Positions 46,060-58,518 of a stretch of DNA of 64,000 bases are shown in pieces. Under the pieces are notes generated by a model. The model did no database searches and was not told where the DNA came from. It was given only the letters and a program-made list of their open reading frames with translations. The DNA comes from Oryzias latipes (taxonomy: Eukaryota; Chordata; Actinopteri; Beloniformes; Adrianichthyidae), in contig NC_019867.2 of assembly GCF_002234675.1 (NCBI RefSeq), forward strand, positions 6,995,561 through 7,059,560, given 5' to 3'. The position numbers were made by a program, and so were the translations under genes. Within the stretch, counting starts at the first letter, position 1; every line of letters starts with the position of its first letter.

Positions 46060-49000
46060 TCAAATGAGTCAAGTCATCCGACAAAGACTTTTAATGGACC
46101 GTAAAACTCTTTTAAATGTCAGAATTATTTCCATTAAATATATCGGTGGGTTTTTGTGCACCTAAAGTTTTTAATTCATGTTGTTTGGGTACTTAGGTTT
46201 ATTCCCGTAAATCCAGAAAGGGTGTTGTGTCTTTTTATTTTAGAGCCCAGACTTGTCTCCCTGGTGAGTTTGTTGATGACACAAGCCAAACCGAGAGGTA
46301 CCACTGCCAGGAAGAGGGTAAAGTCAACATTAGAACACCCACACAATCCTGACAGGTGCTGTCATGTCAGACACTGATGTCAACAAGTGAGGAAACTTGT
46401 TTTAGATCAGCAGCTCACCTATTCTCCTCTATTAGAAAGGCAGGCACATTAAAACTGAATAAAAATGGGAGTAACCAGCAGTCAAACCTGAATTTCAAGC
46501 ACACACATCAATTACAATACTTGGTGGAAAAAGTGACAGCCTTTTTACTGTTAGCATTTAGTCACACTGTGTTAAAGATTTTATTTTGTACAGCTAAATC
46601 ACAAAATATTGATAAATGACACAAGTATGTCAAAATATCAAGATTTATGTGTGAAGTCTAATTTTAAAAAGTGATAAGAAAAATATGGACCACGTCCCAT
46701 GAGCAACATGCAGCAATGGAATTAGAAGAAAGTGTGTGTTCAACTAATTCAAACGGATGATCTCAATAGAATTAAAACACTAACTGTAAAAGTTTGAGTC
46801 ATGAAGTAGCTTTAAATACAAAAGACTCTTCACAAGATTAACACAGACAGAATACATGTAACCACAAGAAGAGCTATTGTCCGGCATAATCTATCCATCG
46901 TGGGGAAAAAAAACCAACGTGGAGTAATTGTACTAAAACATCAACAGGGCTTTGCCACTGGGAAGTTGTAGCTTGATCCTTGTGTTGTCTGGAACTGCTC
47001 GAACTGCGGTTTGCCTTCCTCCCCATGAAATACAGTGTTGGCAGCAGCATCTAAATATATTTATAGACTCAATAAAGTGGATTGTAGTTTTTTTGGGGGG
47101 AAAGCTCTGACAGATACTGTATACAGCAAAAGATTTGCCAAATTTTTTTGAAAATTCAACCTTTTATTGCTGCCCCACCTTAATATTGCAATAAAAAAAG
47201 GCATCAATAAATTGTCATGAAACCTTTGGAAAGATCAGCTGCATCATGCATTTTTACTTTTGTGGATTTTAATCAAAGATAACAACAAGACAAACAAGTG
47301 TGCTGTTTTTAAGTGTTTCTAAATGTAAATTATACTGTTTTTTTTTCTGTCTCACAGTTCTGAGACAACCAATCTTGTTTTCCCTTCAGGCAAGCAGGGG
47401 CAAGTCCTGAAGCATTTAACAATCCTCAGAAGAAACAAAACTATGTTTATATGGACAAGAAAGACAACAACAAGCGACAACAAGCCTGGTCTTTATTATG
47501 GCGCAAATGTGTTTCAGACTCAACTGATGTTTTTTTTAAAGTACCACCATCTTCATTCCTCTGAAGAATCAAAACAATTTACAGTACTACTGTTTATACA
47601 TCACAATTGTCTTTTTGCATCATTTTAAAACAAATGATTTTTGCTACACACCCAAGAAAACTTTTCCTTTTTTCAACATCTTAGTTCTTTCAGTCTTTTG
47701 TTAGAGCCAAGAAGATGGGAAAAACATTAGGCAAAAATGAAACTGTACTGAAATCGTGTAATATTCTTAGGGGATTATTCACATTCTTTGAAGGCCTTGT
47801 TGGTTTTCTTTTTTTCTCTTTTCTAAAGCAATAAGGAATTAAAGTTCCTTTGGGGGAACATAAGAATGCATCTGATCTTAAAGCAGGACATGAAGTTATG
47901 CAAATAAGAGGCTATTAAAGCAAAGAATTCTCTTCTCTAACATTAAATTTTCAACATTTCCAAATGAGCTTTTTCACAGGGTCTGATGGGAAAAAGAAAA
48001 CTGTGCAAAGACTAAAGCAAGATTTTATGAGAGGCTTTTGCAAGACGCAATGAAACCTAAAATATAGCTTTTAAAGAGGGGGGGGGGGGGTAAAAGTTAA
48101 AGTCACACTCAGAGTCCAACAGTTTCTGTTTAAGCCGTACAGAGGACTTTCTTGGATTCTAAAAATTTTAAGGAATTAACAAACTAAATCATAGCCAGTC
48201 TCATTTGGTGACATCATTTGCTTTGATTAAAAGAGATTTCAAGCCAGAAGCATGACAGACATCAGGACTCAAAACCTGATCTTCCATTGGAAATAAAATA
48301 GATCATCTTAAAAACCATTGACCTGAACATCTATTATTTCCATTAATAACCATAAAACAGCTTTTTAACACAGAAAATCAATCTGAAGTGCTTAATGAGA
48401 TACATACACATTGCCAGCATTTATAGCATTTATATCACCAATTAAAATATTAAACTGAAAAAATATCAAGGACAGTCTGAAATTCAGAGTTTTGGGTCAG
48501 TTTCCTACAACTACAACTAATCTGCAGCAACAGCCTTGGATTTGAATTATATTCTCTACCTCTCTAAACCCTGGAGGGAATAAAGGTGGGACTTATGGGA
48601 AGTAGGGGGAAAAAAAGAGTGGGATTCTGGGAAACCTCATCAACAAACTGAAAGCTTTGGACCCCCCTCCCTCCCCCAACATATACAGATCAATACCTCT
48701 CCTGTGGGCTCTCATTCTGGTCCTTGCATCAGTAATAAATGTGACCACAAACACAACCGCAAAGGCACTGTCTGTACTTAAAAACCAGATACAAACACCA
48801 TCAATGTGCATCCAGTTTTTAGGGTGGAAAAAAAAAAACACAACTAAAATTCCCATGTATGACTTTCATTATGACCGGCTCTACACAGGACCCTTTGACT
48901 GTTTTACTCTTTCACTTTGCAGCTTGCCAAAGTCTTGTGGAATGAAGCATGGAAAGTGCGACAGATGTGATCACATAGAAAGTAAAATGTTAAAGACTTT

Positions 49001-49510
49001 CAAGCATTTATCTAAATACTTCTTTTTCATTTTTTCAACTATCAAATTTGTATTTGCAATGTTTTACAAAACCAGCGTCTCAAAGCAAGTCAATACGTCA
49101 AATATCTTATGACGTGCTGACAAGTCCGTTTCACAAAAGAAACTATTATTTCTAAAGCCATGAGTACCCATGACGTTGGCTATACCTGTTAGACCGCACG
49201 TGGATATAAATTCTCAATATGTCAGTAAGGAAACACATTTAACTGTGCAAAATTTGAGAAAAGCCAACTTATACCGGTACTTAAAACAGACATCAGGAAA
49301 GGTAAACATGATGATTTAAGAAACTTGCCTAGAGAGAAGGCCACAAAGCATAAATATCAATTTCAAAACACCTAAATCTTACTAATAGGACAACTAGTTC
49401 CTAAATCAAATTTGCTTAAAACAAAAACAAAAAATCAACTTTAATTCCCTATTAATTCCTGCCTCTGTAAAAGCAAGTAAATTAAAGTACAACCCAGGAA
49501 GGTCAGAAAA
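46060..49510. other. Intergenic region upstream of lifr, no gene seen
   Basis: No coding region with a recognisable product was found on either strand. A G12 run lies near 48079-48090. The lifr 5' UTR exon and promoter could lie here or further up, but I cannot place them. Confidence 0.4.
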
Positions 49511-49514
49511 TCTA

Positions 49515-49965
49515 TACAGTGGTACTTTGCTATAATACAGTTCATCTTTGATGGCCTCTGAATTTTTTCTTTTAACAACACATTGTGTTATGTGTTCTGA
49601 TTATCTTTAGACGATTGACGACCAAGCCCCTCTATGTCTCCTGATGAGCACAGAATAAATTCATTCTCCAAAACTGACATAAATCTTCAACCGTGAGCAG
49701 ATCTTTGTTTTCATTGTACAATACTGGACATATTTTTCTATGAAGGTTTAAACTTTGAGAGTTAAAACGAAAAAGAAAAGTGTGAAAATGCTAATGTCTG
49801 AGAAGTTCATAAAGTGTGTAATAAGCGGTTTAACAGCCTTAAAACATCTATAACTGTAAAAAAAGAAAAGAAAAGCAGACAATTTCACGGCTTTTGCCTA
49901 TTGTGGGTTATTTTTAGAAAGTAACCCCCATAATTACCGAAGAGTGTATTTAACAGTACAACTAC
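49515..49965 (+). mobile_element. Tigger/pogo-like non-autonomous element, copy 2
   Basis: It starts acagtggtactttgctataa and shares internal blocks with 38303-38695. It keeps the other end, with gtgggttatttttagaaagt and aacccccataattaccg, typical of this family. No transposase is present. Confidence 0.65.
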
Positions 49966-51142
49966 ACATTTACTTTCCCACTGTGATAAGAAAATGTGTA
50001 GGTTTTTCGGATGAACATAATAGACCTTGAAACACAACTCTTTCCATAATTGGAACCACAAATAAATCAAGAATCAAAACACCTGAAAGTAAATTCCCCC
50101 ACCAGAAAACGAGAGAAGCTTTCTGCTACTTTTTTTGCCAAGAGACGCTCAGCAACATTGTCATTATCCTGTCGCAGAATGGCCACTAGAGCCAAAACGT
50201 AAGCACACAGTGGCTCTCATGCACTATAAAAGTCAGAGGATATTTTGAAACATGAACTAAAGAAGCTGCTAATTATCCTTGACCTTAAAATGTGACGAGA
50301 AGACCGGATGCTGCTGAGAGACTAAATGAACAGGGAGAGTAGCAATCATGGAATGGTTGTCCTCTGACCTCACTGGAAAAAGGGACATTCAGTTCTTTGT
50401 GTGTGTGCTGCTCTTGGACTACATCCAGACAGCAGTTCCTTCCTTCCTATTTTACCAACACAAATCTTTGGAGCAACAGGAAGAGAGGAAAACTTAGCCT
50501 CAAATAAATTATATTTAATATGAAAATAACCACCTTGTTTATGACACACAGAGTCACAAAAACCATTTTTAATGCTGGCAAAAACAAAATATCTGTTTTA
50601 ATCTGATCATTTAAGTTTAGCTGCTTTCTAGGAAGACATTTTTACTCACTTTCCTAATTTTTAATCACAGTTGATTACAGTTACATATCTTTAGGTAATA
50701 ATTACAAATATTATGCGACATAAAGTTAAAATGGTCTTATAAAAAAGGTTTTTCTACCTAAGAAATGTCATAACATACACATATAAATGTATTTGATTAA
50801 AAATAACAAGAGGATAAAGTTAAAAGAACTTTCAGATTCAGGTTAACCCAAAAATTTAAAAAAATAAATAAAAATAAGAATGTTATTAACATGTTAAAGG
50901 GCTGGTTAACATTAAGTTATGGAAATTGTCACATGTTGTCTAAATTGTCTAAAGCACTTCTTAAACACAATCCCTTCATTTCATGGGCTCGTAAGTAATT
51001 GGACAATTGACTTCCATGCTATTGCGTGGGCAGGTGTGGGTAATTCCCTTGTTATGTCATTATGAGTGAAGCAGATAAAAGGCCTGGAGTTGATTAGAGG
51101 ACCCGTGCTTGCATTTAGAAGATTTTGCTGTGAACAGACAAC

Positions 51143-52874
51143 ATGCAGTCAAAGGATCTCTCCATGCAGGTGAAAGGAGCCATCATTAAGGCCTGTTCAC
51201 ACCGGGACGAATTTCGCCGGCGATTTTCGCCGACGTTTAACGCCTCGTGACTAAACAAAGGGCACCAATGAGAGTGTGCACACCGACGCGAAAAAACGCC
51301 ACGCGACAAAGCGTCAAAAAAAAAAACGCCTCGGGTTCGTTTTTTTTTTTTTCGACGCGTCCCGTCGAAATCTATTCGACCAATGAGAATGGCGCTTTTG
51401 CACACGTGTCTGGAGCTTCTGAAGTTACAGTAAAACACAACTTGGGGGCGCTCAAACACAAAACTGCCTTGCTGAGCACACATACCAGCGAAGAAGATAG
51501 ACGCCAAGTAGCGTCAACACTGCCGCAAAGAAATAATGACGGACATTCTTAAGTATCCCCTTACCAAGTACCAGTTGGAGCTACTGATGCTTGAAATATT
51601 CATGTTTTCTTTGTATTATTCTGACAAGCGCGTAAATACTTGCTATCTTCTTCTGAGTGAAAAGCGACTTTAAGAAGTGTAAAGTTGCGCAGCGCCACCT
51701 TGTGTACAGGAGTATTTCTGTTTACATTAAGCGCCATCTAATGTCAGGGAATGAAATTGCATGTTCGCTCGGCTCACCGTCAGCGAAAATCGCCTGGGTG
51801 TGAACACAAAAAACGTGGCGAAAAACGCTGGCGAATAACGCCTGGCGAATATTCGTCCCGGTGTGTACGGGCCTTTAAGCTGAGTAAACAGAAAAAAACA
51901 TGCCAGAAATTGCTACAGTATTAGGAGTGGCAAAATCAACAGTGTGGTACATCCTGAGAAAGAAAGAAAGAAAGAAAGAAAGCACTGGTGAACTCAGCAA
52001 CGCAAAAAGACCAGGAAGTTCACGGAAGACAACAGTGGTGGATGATCGCAGAATCATTTTCATGGTGAAGAGGCACCCGTTCACAACAGCCAACCAAGTG
52101 AACAACTCTCCAGGAGGTAAGCGTATCAATATCCAAGTCTACTATAAAAAGAAGACTGCATGAAAGTAGATACAGAGGGTCCACTGCAAGATGCAAGCCA
52201 CTCATAAGCCTCAAGAATAGGAAGGCTAGATTGGACTTTGCTAAAAAGCATCTAAAAAAGCCAGCACAGTTCTGGAAAAACATTCTTTGGACAGATGAAA
52301 CCAAAATCAACCTCTACCAGAATGATGGCCAGAGAAAAGCATGGAGAAGGCGTGTAGAAGCTCCTGATCCAAAGCATTCTACATCATCAGTAAAACACGG
52401 TGGAGGCAGTGTGATGGTCTGGGCGTCCATGGCTGCTAGTGGCACTGGGACTCTAGTGTTTATTGATGACGTGACACAGGACAGAATCAGTCCAATGAAT
52501 TCTGAGTTGTTCAGAGACATACTGTCTGCGCAGATCCAGGTGAATGCAGCCAAACTGATTGGGCGGCGTTTCATAATACAGATGGACAACGACCCAAAAC
52601 ATACAGCCAAAGCAACTCAAGCTTATTAAAGCAAAAAGTGGAATATTCATGGATGGCCAAGTCAGTCACCTGATCTTAACCCAATTGAGCAGCATTTCAC
52701 TTGTTGAAGACTAAACTTCAGACAGAAAGGTCCACAAACAAACAGCAACTGAAAGCCGCTGCAGTAAAGGCCTGGCAGAGCATTCAGAAGGAGAAAACCC
52801 AGCATCAGGTGATGTCCATGAGTTCAAGACTTCAGGCTGTCATTGCCAACAAAGGCTTTTCAACCAAATATTAG
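51143..52874 (+). pseudogene. Tc1/mariner transposase pseudogene
   Basis: The reading starts MQSKDLSMQVKGAIIK, is split by the MITE at 51188-51876, then resumes LSKQKKTMPEIATVLGVAKSTVW (paired HTH DNA-binding region). It continues through the first catalytic Asp (WTDETKI), the second (MDNDPKHTAK) and PDLNPIEQ with the third acidic residue. It ends GFSTKY and a TAG. An in-frame TAA follows the KATQAY stretch, a deletion shifts frame after NPIEQ, and an aaag run at 51958-51982 disturbs the linker. It cannot make an active enzyme. Confidence 0.85.
51187..51877. mobile_element. PIF/Harbinger-like MITE nested in the Tc1 transposase
   Basis: The termini are AGGCCTGTTCACACCGGGAC and, from the far side, AGGCCCGTACACACCGGGAC. 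These are about 25-bp inverted repeats, flanked by TTA on both sides. Removing it restores the transposase codons ATC ATT AAG CTG, which proves the insertion point. A 3-bp TTA duplication fits Harbinger; TTAA would point to piggyBac. The interior is rich in tcgcc/cgaaa words and codes nothing. Confidence 0.8.
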
Positions 52875-53049
52875 TAAGGACCATTTTATTTTCAGTTATT
52901 TCATTTGTCCAATTACTTGGGAGCCCATGAAATGAAGGGATTGCGTTTAAAAAATGCTTTAGTTTTTCACATTTTTCTGCAATCTTTTTGTTCAACCCAT
53001 GGAGTAAAAGCTGAAAGTCTGCACTTCAATGGCATCTGAATCCTTACTG

Positions 53050-54560
53050 TATATATGTTTATATTTTATACTATATAATCTTTAGAATAAATTATGAGTC
53101 CCATATTGCTGCCACTACAAACTGGTTTTCTAATGTATTATTGGATTATGTAATGTATTATTTTTGATAAACAGATATAAAGGAAATAGGATTTTATTGT
53201 TGATAAAATACATTGAACTTGTTGTTTTTGTGGTTGTAAAAACCTAAATTAATAGTCCCAATTACTTGGGGTTCAGACGGCGCACATTTGTCTGGTCAAT
53301 GTCTACCACATATTTGATAAAATGACCATCCTAATGTTGTAGTGGCTCATTGATAATATGTCGCCCAGATATTGACCTGTGATCCAAAACAAGGGTGGGC
53401 TGATCACTAAGCGATCAATCATCAAACTATATTTTGAAGAAAAACAAGAAAGAAAAAACGAGGTGTATGTGGTAAACTTAATTAGTTTCCTATCCATGTA
53501 GCAATTAGGTCTAAGCTTCCATGATGACATTTTTATACAAGTAGACAACACGTCTCCCTAATAGGGAGGGATGTGTGTTGAAAAAAACTTCCTTATTTCA
53601 TTTATTTCTGTTTTTACTCCTTAAGACTTCTCTTCTAAGCTTGCAGAAGAGTCCATGTGGATCAAGCTATAGCCAATCAAAGCTTTAGACTGTCAAAGCC
53701 TCCACTGATGCAACAACTTTCCGGAAAATCCCCAGAAGACAAGAGTTTTGAAAATGTTAAAACATCAGCAAAAGCATCTTTATTTATCACTCATGGTTTC
53801 TTTAAATCAAGCTGACAGGGAATAAGATGGAATAGTGAAATGCAGCTACTAAAGCCCTATTTGTGATGTTTCTCGTTATGTACAGAAAAATGATGCTGAC
53901 CGTTAATGATTCCATCAGGTTTGCTCCTATCTTTATTTTTTTAAAGATGAGCATATGATTGATCATTTTAAGATCAGCCCAACATTGGATCAGAGGCTAA
54001 AATCTGGGTGACATCTTGCCAGTGAGCAGACTCTCTCCCTGCAACGTCAACATAGCGATTAGTTTTGCTAAACACCTGTCCAACCTTGGCTGGACGTACC
54101 TGTGCTGTCTAGATTCAATCTCACGCCTAGATGAGGTCAAAGCATTGGTTTTCAGATACGTAGAGAAGAAGGAAATTGGGACGGTGGGTTTGTGTGATGA
54201 AAATTCTAAGGATGGAGTTAAAGGGAGAAAGATGATTTTACTATGTTGATCCTTAAAGAGCGCAGCCAAAAACAAAAAGATATTTGTTAGTCTTTTAATA
54301 AGACGTGTTTATATTATGCAGTAGAATTAAAAATGTAATTTGTATCAATACCAACTGTGATGTAATGTTTGTAGGGACCACAAGCCACAATTTTACAAAG
54401 TCCGGAGATAAAGGTTGGTGACCACAAATGATAGAGTTTCCAATTCTGGACACAGAAATAAATTAAATAGCAATTATTTTACGTCTTCCTAATCGCCTTT
54501 GTTTTGCGGATAGAAAACAATTGGAAAACTCGGTAATCACAGGTAGATATGTCAAGGGGT
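53050..54560. other. Intergenic, no gene seen
   Basis: AT-rich sequence with short chance frames only. No repeat is recognised. Confidence 0.35.
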
Positions 54561-54582
54561 TTATTGTCTCTTTCGATAAGAA

Positions 54583-54845
54583 AAGTGGCTGGGAAGCTCG
54601 GCTGGTAGAAGGCTGCCACGCAGGAATCCGGGGTTCGATTTCCAGAGGGAAATAAACAATGCTACTGGGAGCAATTACCATATCAATGGTGAGAAATTAA
54701 CATCACCCAGTGGGGGTCCTTCGGCGAGACCCTTAACGCTGCCTCCCGAGCGCGGTTCGGCTGCAGCTCACCGCTCCCCCAGAGGATGGGTCAAATGCGG
54801 AGAAGAATTTCCTCATTGTGGAATAAATAAAGTATCAATTATTAC
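54583..54845 (+). repeat. tRNA-derived SINE
   Basis: A tRNA-like head (agctcggctggtagaaggct, then gggttcgatttcc, a B-box) is followed by ccttcggcgagacccttaac and gggtcaaatgcggagaag. The repeat ends in a short-repeat tail (attattactatta). The layout is that of a teleost tRNA-type SINE with a LINE-like 3' tail. The head no longer folds as a tRNA that I can support. Confidence 0.65.
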
Positions 54846-55059
54846 TATTATACCACATCTTCCCTATCTGTGCTCTTAACACCATAAATTTGTCACAGGA
54901 CATTATTCAAGTGATTCCACAACTTTTAATATTTTTTTGAAGATCATTCAATTTATGTTATTAGGTGCTTTACGTCTGCAGAGTGCAGCTTATTATTCTG
55001 TATTAAGGCCTTGAACCTCTGACTGTTCCTTACCCCGCTCATTAACATTTTTTGTCACA

Positions 55060-55640
55060 ACGTGATGTGTGGGATTCAGGTCTGCAACGACGAACATTGC
55101 GCATTACATCAAGTTTCCTTAATGTTTAGGGGGTGGTTTGGGGCATCTAATTTATCTTGTTCCTTTCAGGAAGCTGTGAAGTTGTTTCGACGTCATGAGA
55201 TAGCTGCCGTTGGCTCACAAATGTCTTCTAAGTCCACTGTTCTGAATCGAAACCAAAGTATAAGCTATCCCAGTAAGCAGTGCGAGCCATATTTTAACAC
55301 TATACATTCTTCAATGCAGAAACCAAAATCGGAAATGAACTGAACATGCACAAACGGCATGCACAGTGACACCCTTTGCAGTACTTAATGTTTGTCTTGC
55401 ATCAATATGAGGCAGGCTTGGAGGTCAGGGATGTTTGCTACGTCATCATGAATGATTGGAAGCTGAATTTTGCTCCAAGTAAATGTGGCAAGAGGTTGGA
55501 GAAGATTGTTTTTCCTCCTCCACTTTTTACTATTGATTCTATAGCTGGTGAAGCAGCAAAACCCAAAATCTTTAAACAGGATACTTTTGAACAGAAATTG
55601 AGGTATTTCTTTTTTTTTTTTTTTTTTAGTGTTTACACTT
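55060..55640 (+). other. Unassigned stretch with short open frames
   Basis: Two short frames (55062-55343 and 55376-55657) lie close together, with a tttcag acceptor-like site near 55169. The peptides (e.g. EAVKLFRRHEIAAVG) match nothing I recognise. The end runs into a T18-22 tract. It may be a remnant of a transposon or chance. Confidence 0.2.
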
Positions 55641-56584
55641 GTCTATCTCATTCATAAATAGTCATTGTAATGCACAAATCATAGTTATTGTTTAAATGAA
55701 ATGTAAGTCACTATGTATTCATTTGAACCTAAACCTGAAACATCTGAGCCATCAAAGGGAAATAATGTGAGAAAGAATACTTTTTTCATTTATAAAATAA
55801 TTTAGCCTTTGTGAACATACAAGCATTATCACAATAGGTCTGATGGAAAAACAAACAAAAAAAACGTTTCAGACAAAATAAGTGAGTAAACCAAAGTGAA
55901 GAAAACATAGAAGCTCGGATACGCTTAAATCAACAACCCACGACAAAAGAAAGAGCTGTCATCACGCTGACATCCAAACGTGTTGATCAAAACAGCCCAA
56001 AAAGAAAACAAAATATCCCAACTCAACCATCACCCTTTCTTTAAATGAACTAGATTTTCCAACGAATATATATATTATGTCCAACTTCATCCTCATTGGA
56101 CAATTGCATCATTAGCATTAGCATGTGAGACCGACGACAGATGATGGACTAAAAAAAACACAAAATAAAATAAAAACTGGGCAATGTCTTTTAAACATTT
56201 TACAATATATAAACTGCTGTTTTAAATATTCAAAACTGACATTTAGCGTTTACTTTGCTTCCCATCTCCATACAGGCCACTGCTGTCTGGGGTTTAAAAA
56301 AAACACATCGCCAGTTCGGGCAGCGGCCATCAACAAACTCAACGGCTAAATAGATATAAAAAGGTTTTGAAATAATGTCGAAATTACCTGTTATGCAGGG
56401 AAATGTCTTTCACAGCAACCGACCAGCGGTATTTTTCGTTACTAATCGAGCTATAAAGACGTCTGAGATATTTTTAACTTGGTGCCCCCACGTTCCGCAA
56501 CGTAGTTTTGACTTTTCCCTACCTCTCCAGAGTAAAACTGGGATTCCTGGCATGAAGCTAGCTTGGATCATGACTGACGTTGTT

Positions 56585-56700
56585 TCTGACCAATGGCCTT
56601 TCGCACAGTGAGCGACTGGGCGGGGTCTGTGCTGCGGTGTGACGCAAGGCTAAAAGGCGAGAGGCAGAGGCGAGTGTTTAGAGACCTTGAAACCAGGCAG
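56585..56700 (+). promoter_or_regulatory. Candidate isolated promoter
   Basis: Within 70 bases there are a CCAAT box (near 56590), a GC box gggcgggg (near 56617) and a TATA-like ctaaaagg (near 56650), in the order and spacing of a core promoter. The stretch is locally CpG-rich in an AT-rich region. No downstream exon is recognised, so the transcript is unknown. Confidence 0.3.
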
Positions 56701-57451
56701 AGAATTCAAATGTCGATGACACTTATTTTACTGAACTATACAGCAATTATGAACATTTATTTAGCAGAAGCTACTAAAGAAGTCACAAAGTCGGATTAGC
56801 TTTTAAAGTTTAAATACACTGCTTGATGTAGAGTAAACCAGTTATTACAAAAAAATCAACCCAGATTTAAAATATCATTAGAAAACAAGTAACTTTTGTT
56901 TCCATCAGGTAAAAAAGAGGAAAACACTCTTACTTTGACGTAATTTAAAAAAGGCCCCAGGCAGACAATAATTTTGCTCAGCACTGTTTTTTTAAGGCTC
57001 TGATAATACTGATAACAATACAAGTTTAGTTATTTTACAACCAACCTTGTCTAAATTAGTACTAAAGTAAATGTACATGTTTAAGTCTCAGGACAAAATT
57101 TAGGGGGAAAAAAGGCAGACACCAACATTTAACTCTATAAAAGCCATTTGCAGTAATAATAACCCCTAAGAAACACTCATCAACCCAAAGTGGTTGACAC
57201 ATATCAAACAAAATGATCTGATTAGGATTTGAGTAAAAAAGCCAGGGAAGCAAACTGAAAACAAATTAAAACCAACACGTCAATTTTAATTAAAGGAATT
57301 TTAACATTAAATTCAGATTTTTTTTTTTTGACAACAGATTTCTAATTTTATTTTATTTTTCATATCTGAAAAGTTTATTTTATTTTTGTAAATTTTTAAA
57401 CCAAATTCAAATAATCAGTAGACCTGCCTTTTTGTTGCTTTTATGAAAGCG

Positions 57452-57593
57452 TTTCTGTAGCATAAAATAAAAATAAATGTCAATACCAGAAATGCTTTTT
57501 CATTTTCAAGAGGAAGCTGCATTTTTTGACTCAAAATTAAAATGGAAAAGCATTTCTGGTATTGACTTTACTTTTTAATTATGCTACAGAAAA
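57452..57593. repeat. Fold-back (hairpin) repeat upstream of cep78
   Basis: The two arms of about 50 bases (57452-57506 and 57537-57593) are inverted copies with few differences. The shared core is gtcaataccagaaatgcttt, and both arms end in a ctgtagcat block. The loop is about 30 bases. It could be a small fold-back MITE, or a transcribed hairpin. No mature small-RNA evidence is available. Confidence 0.7.
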
Positions 57594-57784
57594 ACCATCA
57601 TATGCTTTTCTTGATCTGACATCAGCATAACAGTTTGTATTGTCAGAGGAGTAAATACACCTCCCAGCCAGTAGGTGGCAGTGTGTTGTTTTTACTGACA
57701 CCCCGATACCAGTGTTGAAGACATGTGGGCGCGGTTTTGACGGTGCAACAGCGCCACTTTTAAGCATTTAATAACAACACAAGA

Positions 57785-57851
57785 GGAGACTACAGAGCGG
57801 TTTATACCGTGGAATTTGACAATAACAGAGGGTTCAGTTATGCCCGAAAAG
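57785..57851 (+). other. cep78: Probable 5' exon of cep78 (mostly noncoding)
   Basis: A good donor (gaaaag followed by gtaaag) ends at 57851, just before the cep78 coding exons. An upstream ATG at 57840 begins MPEK. If it is spliced to 58509 it opens a 28-codon frame overlapping the main start out of frame. The exon's 5' limit is a guess. Confidence 0.4.
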
Positions 57852-58518
57852 GTAAAGCTCGAATGTTTTCCGGTAGTTATTACTGGATAACGTGTTGAAA
57901 ACCAGATGAAAACTGATTTTTAAATGTTTTGTCCTCTGCTGCATCCAACAGTTGCTAGGACGAGCTGAGCTTGGCTTGCTAACGCCCGCGTATCTTTTCT
58001 ATAAACACCAATCAGAACCAAAAGATTTGTTGAGTGCACACTATTAATTTTAAATGCAAGTTTGTTGTATCTTTCTTAATAGCCAATTTCTTGGTTTTAC
58101 TCACATATAAAGTTTAGTTTGCAGAAACAGAGTTTTTTTTTACTTGCTTTGATTGCTGTTCTGGAAAACGCAGGAAAACTTTTCGTTTTTCCCCCCTTCT
58201 GGTTAATCTTTAAGTATTTGTAATTGTTCTTATTTTTTAATTTTATTTTTTATTTGAGCATTTTGATAGTTTAACACAAATTGTCAGTGCAATCAAAAAT
58301 AATGAGTTTACATTTACTTGCTTTTAATTGAAGTACTGTTAAATACATCACGTGTAATACCTTTGTTTAAAAAGGAAACCTCACTGCGTGCATGCATAGA
58401 ACAAGAAAATAGTCAATTTGTCTGTTATTCTATTAGAAACATGGTGGCCTAAATGAAGTAAAAGTATTGGGTATTTTGATTGAAGGACTGCCTTATTATC
58501 ATCCCCAGGTCAGACAAT

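Larger units (their letters stand above)
50950..53049 (+). mobile_element. Tc1-like transposon, inactive, interrupted by a MITE
   Basis: Inner terminal repeats match in inverted orientation: aatcccttcatttcatgggc at about 50970 and its complement at about 52930. The right end continues to tccttactg before a TA. The outer part of the left repeat is missing, so the left terminus is truncated. Between them lies a broken DD34E transposase and, inside that, a Harbinger-like MITE. Confidence 0.85.

Noticed and set aside
48657-49112. 151-codon + frame
   Set aside because: No domain, no splice context and no similarity that I recognise. The overlapping minus frame is equally long, as expected by chance in AT-rich DNA.
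51115-51552. Open frames of 101-130 codons on both strands
   Set aside because: They lie within the palindrome-like MITE and its Tc1 flank; the frames are by-products of its inverted structure.
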